A DNA stretch of 64,000 nt, taken from Branchipolynoe longqiensis (Eukaryota; Annelida; Polychaeta; Phyllodocida; Polynoidae). Positions 43,090 through 54,622 of this stretch are shown piece by piece (position 1 is the first letter of the stretch; each line of letters starts with the position of its first letter). The stretch is taken from positions 65,860,977 to 65,924,976 of the forward strand of contig CM059192.1 of assembly GCA_030323885.1 (NCBI GenBank). Direction: 5' to 3'. The notes under the pieces are model-generated. The model was given only the letters and a program-made list of their open reading frames with translations, did not search any database and was not told where the DNA came from. Both the position numbers and the translations under genes were made by a program.

Positions 43090-43510
43090 GAAAATAGTTA
43101 ACTTGGAGGCAAAGAGTGTGTGGGAGTGTGTGTGGTGGGGAGAGGAGTTAGTTTGGTGGGGAGAATAGTTACATTGGAGGCTGAGTGTGTGTGGGAGTGT
43201 GTGTGGAGGGGAGAGGAGTTAGTTTAGAAGTAAAGAGTGTGTGTGGTGGGGAGAGGAGTTAGTTTAGAAGTAAAGAGTGTGTGTGGTGGGGAGAGGAGTT
43301 AGTTTAGAAGTAGAGAGTGTGTGTGTGGTGGGGTTGATTGATTGATTGATTGGTGGTTGCTTTACGCCGTGTCGGCAGCATAGGCCATATTCACGGCGAG
43401 AAATGTTTGTTTTTTGTTGAAACCATCGCTTTTACAGGTAAAAGCAGACAATCAATTATGTGCCAATATACACTCATTAAATTAGAAAGCTCACAATGGG
43501 GAGAGGAGTT
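43090..43510. repeat. About 43-bp minisatellite, interrupted
   Basis: Unit 'gtgtgtggtggggagaggag' plus 'ttagtttagaagtaaagagt'. Interrupted at 43334 by a 163-bp insertion and resumed at 43502. Confidence 0.9.
43334..43501 (-). mobile_element. Small retroelement insertion with TGGGG duplication
   Basis: The insert (43334-43496) starts with (ttga)n and contains 'ggttgctttacgccgtgtcg'. The array word TGGGG occurs at 43329-43333 and again at 43497-43501, a 5-bp target-site duplication. The tail-like (ttga)n on the left suggests reverse orientation. Confidence 0.85.
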
Positions 43511-43514
43511 AGTT

Positions 43515-43930
43515 TACAGAGTTTGATGGCGTAACAATAGATGACAGTGATAGTGTGTGGATATAGCTGACAGTGACAGCACAGTAGGTTTGCGGTAGAT
43601 AACAGTGACAAGGGTGCAGTGCTGATATATATGAGATGACAGTGTTGCAGTTCCGACATAGCTGACAGTGCCAGTGTTTGGATATAGCTTGGAATAATGC
43701 CCGCATTGCAGTGTTGAGATTGCTGATAGTGTCATTGTGGTAGAGTGGAGACAACAGTGACAGTGACAGTGACAGTGCGGTGTGAGTGGAAAGCCCGTAT
43801 TGCAGTGCTGATATAGCTGACAATGTCAGTGTTGCAGTGCTGATATAGATTGGCTGTGTTGCGATAGCTGACAGTGTCATTGTGGTGGACTGGTGACAAC
43901 AGTGACAGTGGCAGTGACAGGGCGGTGTGA
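43515..43930. repeat. Degenerate CAGTGACAGTG / GATATAGCTGACAGTG array
   Basis: Loose tandem units of about 30-40 bp around 'gatatagctgacagtg' and 'gttgcagtgctgatatag'. Confidence 0.85.
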
Positions 43931-43990
43931 GTGGAATGCCCGGCAGGCAGTGGGAGTCTGCTGTGCAGGTGTAAGGTCCCTCCCTACATA

Positions 43991-44680
43991 ATGGCCCTGT
44001 CACACTACGACGTAATGACGTCAATTTAGGGAGAACGTGAAAAACGTCGAACTTCTCGGCATAGTATGCTAATTTGGGCACAAGTTGAACGTGGATGTAC
44101 CGTAGTGGACGAGAGAGTAATGGCGGTAAAGCGTAGTGATAGCGTCATTCAACGAGAGAGGACAACGTAATTACGCTCAGGGAACGTTATGTACATTATT
44201 CCATCGCCAGAACTATGTTGCTTTACATTACCTTACGTTACTTACATCAGGAAACGGTGGCAAAACGGTAAACCTACATTGGACGTCCGTTAGGCGTCCA
44301 TTAACGCGGTGTTTTCATTACGCGGACTGCACATTCCCACTGGCTTTACTGTGGGTCAACATAGTGCAACGTAGTGCAACATAGTTGAACGTAGTGACCA
44401 ACATTTTAATAACGTCTGTTTAATGTAATTGATGTTCACCGAATGTGTACAGAATGTACGGCGAACATAAACCCTTACGTTCGAGGTACGTCAGAAGTTT
44501 TGAACATGTCCAAAACCTTGACGTAACTCGATGTAACATGACGTAATGTGACGTAGCTCGACATCAGTCTAACATCATTCTGACGCCATCATAACGTTAT
44601 CCAACGTACGTCAACGTAATGATGAAAAATCACCACGTCAGGCTTACGTTGGCTTGTTACGTCATAGTGTGACAGGGGTA
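43991..44680. mobile_element. Foldback element, AACGTA-type interior, TAA duplication
   Basis: Ends 'tggccctgtcacactacgac' and 'gtcatagtgtgacaggggta' are inverted. TAA lies immediately outside both ends (43988-43990 and 44681-44683). The interior of about 690 bp is dense in 'aacgta', 'tacgtt', 'gacgtaa' in both orientations. Non-coding. Confidence 0.9.
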
Positions 44681-45104
44681 TAAGATGTTACTAAAGGTCT
44701 TTGTTTGCACTGCACCCTGGCCGTGTCACTGTCAGCTGGTGATCAATTCTGGACGGGGAGGGGACAGCTGGTGGTCAATTCTGAGTGGGGGCGTGGAGGG
44801 CTTTCCTCAGGGAGACCAGGTGGGGTCTGAATGCCCAGTAGAACCCTCACCCCCACCCCAACCCCCATCATCACCCCCCATCCTATCCCACCCCACCCCC
44901 ACCCAACCCCACACACGCCTAGCAGGTATCCTCATACTCCAGGGTTATATCTTACCAACAAATCAGCCTACATTTTCAACTAACTGACTAAAGCGGTCCA
45001 TAGGCTTCACGGCGATGTCATAGGTCCCCATAGACCTCATGGTGACGTCATAGGTCCATAGGGCTCATGGTGACGTCATCGTGAATATAACTACATTTTG
45101 TTTA

Positions 45105-45438
45105 AAGTTGCATAGTCCGATGGTTTTGAATTTCTGTATTTTTTCTGAGATAAATATATTAGATCGATAACTAGTACCTACTTTACATTAGTTCAAAGTT
45201 ACTTTTATTTGAAATGGTAAACTTTTGAGATATTTTGAGTACAAACCTCGAAAATTAGTTTTGGCATGCTTGCCAAAACTCTGACGCCATAGACTTATGC
45301 AGTAACAGGTTCTGTTAAATTGACCCAGTATTGCCTTCTATGCAGAATCAAATGTTCAAAAAGTGCATCAGTATCTAAGTTAGATACGTAAAATGGTTTG
45401 GTTTTGAAAATTTTATATTTCATCGGACTATGCAGGGT
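45105..45438. mobile_element. MITE family A, both ends intact
   Basis: Left 'aaagttgcatagtccgatgg', right 'tttcatcggactatgcag'. It also carries 'ggcatgcttgccaaaactct' and 'caggttctgttaaattgacc'. This is the reference copy for the family. Confidence 0.92.
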
Positions 45439-45589
45439 AAATCAACAAGGGTTTTCATTAAAACTGCTGCTTTGTTCTTAGTGATCATTTGTTTATGCTG
45501 CTCATAATGGTTAAGTGCCTGCATTTGTTTTCACCGCTGTGCAGTAGTGATCATAATCCAAACAGATTCATTTCCTTTATCGCTCATGT

Positions 45590-45790
45590 CTGCAAACTTG
45601 TTTGTGGTGTAAAATCGGAGAGTTCCAAATTTTAAAATTGTTCTTTTTTTTGGTTTTCGTTTATATTTGTGTACATAGTTAATATTTTGTAATACCTCGT
45701 TGTACCCATGCAATTAGCGTTTTAATCTAGATATCATACACATTATATCAGTTTATATATTTTTTTGTCACAAATTTGAATGTTAGGTTT
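45590..45790 (+). repeat. Dispersed repeat R2, copy 2
   Basis: See 34150-34320: 'gtgtacatagttaatat', 'gttgtacccatgcaattagc', 'gttttaatctagatatcata'. Confidence 0.75.
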
Positions 45791-46125
45791 ATGCTGTATT
45801 TGTGCGGGTTTCAAGTAATCCATTTTCTTTCTTGTTGTTTTCAGCTCATTTTGCTCTAGAGACGCCTCCTATCATTTCAACTGCACATCTTGCCTGACAC
45901 TTACGTGACCAGTAGTTACCTAATATGGCGTCTTCTATTGGTTTGTGATACGTTATGGCTTACTTCCTGTTTATCCCTGATCCACCACTTGATACATATT
46001 TCTTTATCTACATCTCACTTCTAGTCCTTCTTGATTTTCTATGTCGATACATCCATACTTCATTTAGCAGTTATTTCCAGATATGGGGTTTGAAGCGCGA
46101 AGGCATCTCATATTGGTGATTAGCT

Positions 46126-46462
46126 TGTTTGTTTGTTGCGGTTTTATGTCCTACCAACATCTGCGGTAATATCAGGACGGGTACCAACCTGTGACAGTGC
46201 TCACTTATGGAAACTTGATAGTGCTGCCCCACTGGGAGACCGGGCTACCGGCACCATGACCCAATATCCCACACAGTTGCATCATCCTGTTACAGTACAA
46301 ACCATTTTCTGTCCTATCCTATTAATGTCTCACACCAGGCTATAGATAGCGACAAGTAACAACTTTATTAGTCATTGGTTTGCCTCGACTGGGATTCGAA
46401 GTCCCGACCTTCCGCACGGGAAGTCTGCGCTCTAGCGATTCGGCTACCAGGTCTGGTGTCTA
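46126..46462 (-). mobile_element. SINE family A, full length
   Basis: Tail 'ggttttatgtcctaccaac', body, reverse head 'gggattcgaagtcccgac', 'ctgcgctctagcgattcgg'. Confidence 0.92.
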
Positions 46463-46489
46463 ATTTAACCAAAAACAAATCCTCCTGTG

Positions 46490-46640
46490 TGCGAGGCGCG
46501 AAGGGGCGGCCACCCAAATACATTCACCCCAATAGAGGAGGTGGTGGCACTCTATCAAAGCGCATAAGGAGGAATAATAATAATGCACATGTTCCCCTAC
46601 AATTTATACTTGCATAATACGGTATACATCATATATATGC
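46490..46640. repeat. Repeat family X copy
   Basis: 'gcgcataaggaggaataa', 'catgttcccctacaatttat' and 'acttgcataatacggtat' match 30300-30420; the inverse is faintly visible at 55800-55860. Confidence 0.7.
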
Positions 46641-47489
46641 ATATACATATACATAATATTGGACACATATATACATTTATCCCCTATTCTGTGTATGTGT
46701 TAACCCACACGAATACCTACCGTATTCTTGAAGGTGTGGGTTAACTCTCTTGGGCAATATTTCGTAAACGCTCACCCCTTAAATGCCCATGTGTGGGTAA
46801 AAGCCCACCCCCCCAACTTCAGTGATTTGCCAATTTAAACACAAGGGCCTTTACCCGTGAAAATACAGTATATTTAACACTAAGTGGCCCTCATAGTATG
46901 CTGGTCGTGGAACCGTGTGGTGAGGTCTGATTGATGGCCTCATGGACTTCATCCTTGTGGTACAAAGTCCCATAGAAAACGAGGCTTGTGTGGTGTTCAA
47001 TCACTCATCTATAGCAAGCTGACATTGTGTAACATGTATAAATGAGTTATGAGTGCCGAGAATGGGGGATAGATTAAGTATGGTGTACTGGACGAAGCCC
47101 CCCTTCCCCAAAAAAGTATGGTTACTAACCACCAGAAATAGCATCTAAGTTAATTTGAGTGCCTCAATTCCTCCCCAACCCTCATTAAAAACCCCACAAA
47201 ATAACTATAAAACCCACATAAAGGTCAATTACAGTAAAGCCTGGTATGCAGGTATTACAGGTATTGCAACACCTCAGGGAGTTTGACGCCCCTGCCCTGC
47301 AGAGTTGTAAACCACTGCCTTGTGGTACAGGTTCTTGAGAGAACCAAAGGCTAAGGGAGCAAACCCTAAACAGAAAACCATGTCACTCTGGCAGCATTAA
47401 GGGCGGTTGATGTATGGAACTCCCAACATCTTCCGACCAGCCACTGCAGGGACAAATAGTTTTCCGCCTGTCTGGACATGTTCTTGCAA

Positions 47490-47658
47490 AAGCCAGCAGC
47501 ACTTCAACACTTTTGCAGGCAGCTTTCATGAAATGTCGACATTAAGACCGACTCATGGACATCACTCTCACAGCAGAGAGCTAAATGGAGAGCGGCAGTC
47601 AAGTAATGAAAGTAGTCTTTGTCGCATCGCGACCAACAGCATGATGATGATGATGACA
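47490..47658 (+). mobile_element. LINE 3'-end remnant with ATG tail
   Basis: One frame reads 'DSWTSLSQQRAKWRAAVK' then a stop, typical of LINE polyprotein C-termini, followed by (atg)n at 47640-47655. It is the longer sister of 4562-4712. Confidence 0.65.
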
Positions 47659-47830
47659 GTAAAACCTCTCTAAATCCACAGTCCATGAAACCTACTTTAA
47701 ATGGTCCATTTAGGGAGGTAGTCGGTTTAGGGAGTTTTTTTTATTGTTACAACGGTATTGTAAGGGCGATCGTTTGGGACCCAAATGAAGAGACTGATAT
47801 AGGGGAGTGGTCGAAAATCAATGAATGTAA
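47656..47830. mobile_element. pogo-like MITE, right end eroded
   Basis: 'acagtaaaacctctctaaat', 'gggaggtagtcggtttaggg', 'cgatcgtttgggacccaaat'. It sits directly on the LINE ATG tail. Confidence 0.8.
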
Positions 47831-48232
47831 CACAACAAAATTGATTGGTATGTTGAATTTGTATTCTCTCCTTTGCCATGTATCCAATCACTGACCAGCT
47901 TCACCACACCCCCTCCCCCCCCCCCCCACCTCTTAATCCCTTCTTCCCCACGCTCCGTTCAAAACTAATATTGACCCATTCCGATTATGATACACCAGAC
48001 ACTTTTGTTACTGCGTGGACAAACAAGCCCCCTAGCGTGACTCACAGACACTACACCAGCTTCAGGACACTTACCATGATCCAACGTGTTTTTATTTTCT
48101 TTTCTTGGGTGGGAGGGGGGGGGGGGTCAGACACTTCAATTTTACAATTTGCGCTTGCGTGATTTAACCACATAATTCACAACACAACAAGGAACTACAA
48201 GAATGGGAGTTGTATCGATCAAACAGTCAGTC

Positions 48233-48680
48233 AAAGTTGCATAGTTCGATGAAGCATCACATTTTAAAAATCAAAGCAATTATCTAGATTTGATTCTCCC
48301 ATATCTAACTTATGCCCGGTACACACCTACCGTTTGTGTGCGCACACCTCCCGTATACGATCGAAAACTGCCCGTTTCGCCCACAAAAATCGCTTGGTGT
48401 GCGCTCCCTGCGCACACCTAGCGATTGCGATTCGCGCATAAAACTCAGTTTTTAGTGCTAAATGCGGCCGTTTACGATTGCGATTCGCGATTCGAAAAAC
48501 GAATCGGCCCGTTTTCAGTTTTAAGCGGGTCGGGTCGAGTCGCGAGGTTTAGTGCGCGAATCCTATACGGGAGGTGTGTACTAGGCATTAGATACTGAAT
48601 CATCTATTAAGCATTTGTTGCCACATAGAAGGGAACACTGAGTCAATTTAATAGCACCTGTTATTGCAGAAGCCTGATAT
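48233..48680. mobile_element. MITE family A split by a foldback element
   Basis: Left part 48233-48312 ('aaagttgcatagttcgatga', 'atatctaactta'); right part resumes 'ttagatactgaatcat' to 'gttattgcagaagcctga'. Removing the insert and one TTA restores the family A sequence. Confidence 0.9.
48313..48592. mobile_element. Foldback element, CGATTCGCG-type interior, TTA duplication
   Basis: Ends 'tgcccggtacacacctaccg' and 'cgggaggtgtgtactaggca' are inverted. TTA lies on both sides. The interior has 'gcgattgcgattcgcg', 'cgaatcggcccg' and 'cgtttacgattgcg' motifs. Such 3-bp TTA/TAA duplications are the hallmark of PIF/Harbinger transposition. Confidence 0.9.
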
Positions 48681-48689
48681 CCTGGTCAT

Positions 48690-48870
48690 GGAACCAGTGT
48701 CATGTGGGTGATGAAAATGGGAAACATTGCACTTTGAGCAGGATTCAAACCCAAAGTTCTTGCAAATTCGGACCAGTGTCCCAACCGTTACACTACGTAG
48801 GCACCCTGATGCAATCACCCTATCCTCACACACCGATCCATGTATCTCGGTGCCTGAGAGGTCAGTGCAG
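48690..48870 (-). mobile_element. tRNA-like SINE remnant (second type)
   Basis: Reverse box-B-like 'gcaggattcaaaccc', 'gaccagtgtcccaaccgtta', 'caccctgatgcaatcaccc'. Related to 2320-2405. Confidence 0.6.
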
Positions 48871-48933
48871 ACTGCTACACTATTTAAAAAACCAGACCAT
48901 GTACTTTTCTTTGTTTTTGTAAATGAAATGTTA

Positions 48934-49288
48934 CATTGTTGCATAGTCCAGTGGTTTTGAGTTTCTCTCATTTTCTGAGATAAATATATTAGGTTGGTGG
49001 TTATAATCTACCTTTCTTTAGTTTGAAGTAACTTTTACTTTAAATGGTTTAATTTTTTAGATATTTGAAGTGCAAATGTGCAAAATTAATTTTGGCAAGC
49101 TTCCCAAAACTCGAATACCATAGGTGTCTGCAGTAACAGGTTCTATTAAATTGACTCAGTATTACCTTCGATGTGATGCCAAATGTTTAATAAGTGCATT
49201 AGTATCTAAGTTAGATATATATAATCAAATCTAGATAATTGTTTTGGTTTTGAAAATTGGATGTTTTCATCGGACTATGCAGCTTTAA
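48934..49288. mobile_element. MITE family A, full length
   Basis: Left 'ttgcatagtccagtggtttt', right 'tttcatcggactatgcagct'; the interior matches 45105-45438 throughout. Confidence 0.9.
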
Positions 49289-49289
49289 C

Positions 49290-50515
49290 AACTCAGGGAA
49301 TCCACAAGGAGAAATATTGAAAATGGGTTACACTTTAAAAATGTATTTGGTGATTTTATTTTTCTCTAATATTTGTATATCTAAAATTTGCCGGTCAATA
49401 ACATGTGTTATGTGTGTCAATGGCCCCACAGAACTTGTCCAATCTGGGAGAGGGGAGAGGGAGGGTGTGTGTGTGAGGGGGAGGAACAAAAATACCCCAC
49501 GGCGTTTTGATGGAGTGAGAGAATGTAGCATTAAGTGATACACAGAAAGGAAGACATGAAAAGGGAAGGCACTGTTGCAGTCAAAAGAGCGCATTTCAGA
49601 CAGAGTTCTTCTTAGTATACATAACTTAAATACACAATTTAAGAAATTACTAACATTTCATGATTTTTCTTGACCTAACAAAAGAGACAAGTAAATTGTT
49701 GATAGAACCAGATTAAATCTATGAATTATAATTTGTTTTAAATCCACGACTGCCACTCCTTCTATCAAACTAAAAAGAGAACCACTCAACAACAAATCTA
49801 AATAAAACACCAGATTATATGGCATTCCTTCAGTACACACAATTTAAGCTGGTTATAAATAATCTGTACGGTAGCCCCCCCCCCCCCCGCACCCTCAGAC
49901 CCTTTCACTTTAAAACCAAAAATAGCTGATCAATAATCGATCACACCCATCCATCACCTACCAAGAAGCATCCTCAAAACCACGCCTATGACAACTTAAT
50001 AGCCTTCAGCCCTCCGGATCTCTTTCAATGACCTTGAAATCCCTCTCAATGACCTTGAAATTACCCGCAGTGTGAGTTGTCAAGGAAAATGCAGTGAGCT
50101 TCAAAATCTGATCTGGTTACATGTTTTTAGCATGGATTCCACACATAAATGTTTTACGTGTCTGATTGAAAGTTCACGATTCACAGGTAGGGGCCACCAC
50201 AGGGTTTTCAAGCTATCTCAGTTTGTCAAGGCATATTGAAGTTTACAGATATAAACAAATAGGGCTGATCTTTCACAGTCTACAACTTCATCAGTATTGA
50301 CCAGCAAACCTAAAAAATACATCATTAGAATGGGCTTAAACAGCCCTTTGCAGTTTATATGAGTAAAATGTTTCCATGAATAGTATGTTCATAATATTCA
50401 ATTGAAGTTACATTAAGATAAAGAGATAATCTTATTTTGTCTATAACGGTGTCATACTTGTTATCTGGAATTTGGCACTTTTACTGCGGAACCACCAGGC
50501 TATCTTCGAATATTT
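49290..50515. other. No gene recognised
   Basis: GT/GA-rich patch at 49445-49485 and C run at 49875-49888; otherwise AT-rich sequence without exons or repeats I can name. Confidence 0.5.
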
Positions 50516-50520
50516 CCTTT

Positions 50521-50834
50521 TACCATATACGTCCCAATAGAAGCACGCTACCCAATAGAAGCACCCACCCCCCCATTTCAAGATTGAAAGCACGCATAAA
50601 TTTATGATCAAATTCAGACTGAGTGCACATAAAATAAGACAATCCCACTTTATCTTAGGGACACAACAAAAACAAATACAAATTTACAATCATATTCAGG
50701 CTGAATGCACATAAAATAAGACAATACCACTTTATTTCAGAGGCACAAGAAAAACAAATCCATGAAATTGTTTAACTTTGAATAGACGCGTCCATGTGTC
50801 TGCACTCGCACAGTGCACATCTATTGGGACATAT
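50521..50834. mobile_element. MITE family C, copy 2 (inverted)
   Basis: Ends 'taccatatacgtcccaatag' and 'ctattgggacatatacac'; the interior is the reverse of 23090-23404, including the duplicated 'acataaaataagacaatmcc' block. Confidence 0.88.
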
Positions 50835-50986
50835 ACACTACTAGAATCAAAGTCCCAGGCATAGTTAATGAAAAATGATCAGGAATATGAACAGATCAGG
50901 ATGCATGGCATCATGTAAGTCATTACTCTAATGCACACACAGGCAGATGGGTTGAAGTTTTAGCAGTCTACACTAGGATGACCACT

Positions 50987-51365
50987 GGGTGTGGGTGTGG
51001 GTGTGGGTGTGGGTGTGGGTGTGGGTGTGGGTGTGGGTGTGGGTGTGGGTGTGGGTGTGGGTGTGGTGTGGGTGTGGGTGTGGGTGTGGGTGTGGGTGTG
51101 GGAGTGGGTGTGGGTGTGGGTGTGGGTGTGGGTGTGGGTGTGGGTGTGGGTGTGGGTGTGGGTGTGGGTGTGTGTGGGTGTGGGTGTGGATGTGGATGTG
51201 GATATGGGTGTGGGTGTGGGTGTGGGTGTGGGTGTGGGTGTGGGTGTGGGTGTGGGTGTGGGTGTGGGTGTGGGTGTGGGTGTGGGTGTGGGTGTGGGTG
51301 TGGGTGTGGGTGTGGGTGTGGGTGTGGGTGTGGGTGTGGGTGTGGGTGTGGGTGTGGGTGTGAGT
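50987..51365. repeat. Hexanucleotide (TGTGGG) array
   Basis: About 62 near-perfect 'gggtgt' units with a few variants near 51065, 51105 and 51170-51205. All six frames stay open for over 100 codons as dipeptide repeats. Confidence 0.97.
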
Positions 51366-51369
51366 GTGG

Positions 51370-51866
51370 AGTGGGATTTCTGTCTGTGTGGTATATTCAC
51401 CACACAGTGTATGTGCATGTATGTGCCCATACATATATGTATATATATATGCGTAAACTATAATTACAAAGCACAACTATAACCCCAAAACCGGATAAGA
51501 GATTGTGGGCCTGAATTAAATTCAGAATCTAGGAATCTTTTTTCAATTCAGAATAATGGTGTCAATCGAACATTAATACAGCAGTTAAAATGGGTGACTA
51601 CTCACATTAAGTGGGATACAAAAATACTACAAATACTATTAACAGTTATTTTTATCAAGTAAGATGATGACAAATAAAATAATGAGATAATTATAGGCCA
51701 TCAATAATTTACTACATTGGATTTCCATCAAAAACATTTGGGAAAACTTAAACATATATAGCTTAAAATGAACTATTATCAAGCATATTACTATTTCTCC
51801 AGAGTAATGAATGAATATCCACATTAAGTGCGATGATTAAAGACTATAAATACACTTACAGTTTAT
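51370..51866. other. No gene recognised
   Basis: AT-rich DNA. 51640-51835 shares phrases ('gggaaaacttaaacatat', 'tttctccagagtaatgaat') with 52370-52460, so it may be an outer part of repeat R1. Confidence 0.45.
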
Positions 51867-52315
51867 TTAACAGAATTAAGCTGAGCATGCCATCCAAGTA
51901 ATGATGGATGCTTGATTATGTTGCCAAATATACCCTGATTTGTAACTAATCTCTTACGCCACCTAGCGGAATTGATTCCATCACCGTCCAAGTAACTATA
52001 GATACATGCTTATGTTGCCACCTGTACACTGATATATAACTAATCTCTACTACGCCACCTAGCGGCATTTCATGTTAAACACAAAAACCTGCAATCACAC
52101 TTCCGAGTTACTTCACGGCACCAGGGCAAACCAGACTCGACTGCCAAATGCACTTTGCTGTCCCACACACTAACAGATGGGTAATACTGACTTCATGCTA
52201 AGGTATGGCTAAGGATCTCTAGCCTTACTAAGACATATATAAGACATTCAAATCTGTAATTATAACCAAAACAACCAATAAATACCAATATATTAATGTG
52301 CTGGGTTCACATCGC
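51867..52315 (+). repeat. Dispersed repeat R1, copy 2
   Basis: Homologous to 33090-33555. It contains an internal duplication of the 'tacgccacctagcgg' segment (at about 51955 and 52050). Confidence 0.8.
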
Positions 52316-52319
52316 CCAA

Positions 52320-52905
52320 TTAAAGGCCATAAATACCTTAGTACACTTTATTTCCAACAAACAAAAATTGTGGTAAAACTTAGACATACAAAGCTGCAAA
52401 TGGACTGTCACTGTGTGATCAAACACATGAATGTTTCTCCAGAATAATGTATGAATATTCATGCTATAAAATAATAGTATTGCAATTGATTTAAAATGAT
52501 GTATGGACAATGACAAACAAATCAGATTTCATAGCTTTCTGGATTGGCTAGAATATTACTAATCAATCCATACATCCCAGGGCGTGTGCTTAGCATACAT
52601 CTGGAAAGAGAAGATTGAGGAAGATGTGGCAGTGGGAGCTGGTGAAACTGGAGATGTATTTATGGTGTTGATCATGAGAAAAGTAGCTCTTCGCAAGCAG
52701 CTTTTGCATGCCGTCCGCGTGCAGTTTCCTCACCGGCACAGCCGGGCTGATGGAAATATGCAGGGTGGTGGTCGGGAGTGAACAATTAGTGTCACTCACT
52801 GGTGTCAGTGGAAGTCGTGAGAGACTCGCATGCTTTTGGGGATACGTTGATGTGGTCTGTGGTACATGATACATATAGTGTATGGCATTTTCGTGTACTT
52901 CTACT
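52320..52905. other. No gene recognised
   Basis: Open frames on both strands around 52584-52874 lack a recognisable domain. See the rejected list. Confidence 0.4.
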
Positions 52906-52906
52906 A

Positions 52907-53237
52907 CTGGGCGCAGTGGCCGAATCGGCAGAGCACAGGCCTCGCGTGTGACAGATCAGGAATTTGGTTCCTGGTCGAGTCAAACCAATGACTTATAAAA
53001 TTGATACTTGTCGCTTGCTGGCTTGGCACTTGGCATTAATAGGATATGGCAAGGACTTGTTAGCTCAGGTTAGATAATGTGACTCAGTGGGATATCGGGT
53101 CATGGTGCCGCCGACCTGATTTCCCAGTTGTACAGCACTATAAAGTCGCCATGAATGCGCAGTGTCAGAAGTCAGTGGGTGTCCTGATATGACCTTAGAT
53201 GTTGCCAGGACGTAAAGTTCCAACAACCAACCAACCA
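52907..53237 (+). mobile_element. SINE family A, full length
   Basis: Head 'gggcgcagtggccgaatcgg', box B 'ggaatttggttcctgg', body, tail 'gatatgaccttagatgttgc' ending (ccaa)n. It abuts the C-rich array that follows. Confidence 0.93.
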
Positions 53238-53267
53238 AATGTTACTATACCTGTGAGTTGCCAACCA

Positions 53268-54622
53268 CACCTCCCCCACCAATGATAACACCTCCCCCTA
53301 CCGGCATACCCGCCAACACCAGCACCCGTACCACTACCCCCCCACACACACCTCCCCCACCAACGATAACACCTCCCCCTACCGGCATACCTGCCAACAC
53401 CCGCACCCGTACCACTACCCCCCCCACACACACCTCCTTCACCAACGATAACACCTCCCCCTACCGGCATACCCGCCAACACCCGCACCCATACCACTAC
53501 CCCCACACACACCTCCCCCACCAACGATAACACGTCCCCCTAACACCATACCCACCAACACCCGCACCCATACCACTACCCCCCCACCCCCCACACAACT
53601 CCCCCACCAATGATAACACCTCCCCCTACCGGCATACCCGCCAACACCCGCACCCGTACCACTACCCCCCCCCCCACACACACCTCCCCCACCAACGATA
53701 ACACCTCCCCTAACACCATACCCGCCAACACCCGCACCCATACCACTACCCCCCCCCCACACACACTCCCCCACCAACGATAACACCTCCCCCTACACCA
53801 TACCCGCCAACACCGCACCCGTACCACTACCCCCCCCCCCCCCACCACACCACACACACCACCTCCCCCCACCACACGATAACACCTCCCCCCAACACCC
53901 CTACCCCCCCAACACCCCCCACCCGTACCCCCCCCACCCCCCCCCCCCCCCCCCCCACACACCTCCCCCACCAACGATAACACCTCCCCCTAACACCATA
54001 CCCGCCAACACCCGCACCCGTACCACTACCCCCCCCCCCCCCCCCACCCACACACACCACACACCTCCCCCACCAATGATAACACCTCCCCCTAACACGA
54101 TACCCGCCAACACCCGTACCCGTACCACTACCCCCCCCCCCCCCCCCCACACACACACCACCTCCCCCTAACACCATACCCGCCACACACCCACACCCCC
54201 ACCCTACCCACTACCCCCCCCCCCCCCCCCCCCCCCACCACACACACACACACACACACACACACATCTCCCCCCACCAACGATAACACCTCCCCCTAAC
54301 ACCATACCCGCCAACACCCACACCCGTACCACAACCCCCCCCCCCCCCACACACACACACCTCCCCCACCAATGATAACACCTCCCCCTACCGGCATACC
54401 TGCCAACACCCGCACCCATACCACTACCCCCCCACACACACCTCCCCCACCAATGATAACACGTCCCCCTACCGGCATACCCGCCAACACCCGCACCCGT
54501 ACCACTACCCCCCACCCACCAACGAGAACAACTCCCCCTACCGGCCTACCCGCCAACACCCGCACCCATACCACTAACCCCCACCCACCTCCCCCACCAA
54601 CGTCAACACCTCCCCCTACCGG
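53268..54622. repeat. About 80-bp C-rich minisatellite, 1.35 kb
   Basis: Unit: 'caccaacgataacacctccc' plus 'cctaccggcatacccgccaa' plus 'cacccgcacccgtaccacta' plus a C run and 'cacacacctccc'. C-run length varies strongly between units. Confidence 0.94.

Noticed and set aside
50960..51482. Six-frame open region as a Gly/Val, Trp/Val or Thr/Pro/His protein
   Set aside because: A pure hexanucleotide repeat has no stop in any frame; it carries no coding signal.
52584..52874. Overlapping frames on both strands as an exon upstream of GRIN2
   Set aside because: The translated text does not resemble the missing GluN2 ATD region, and no acceptor-donor pair gives a frame compatible with E1.
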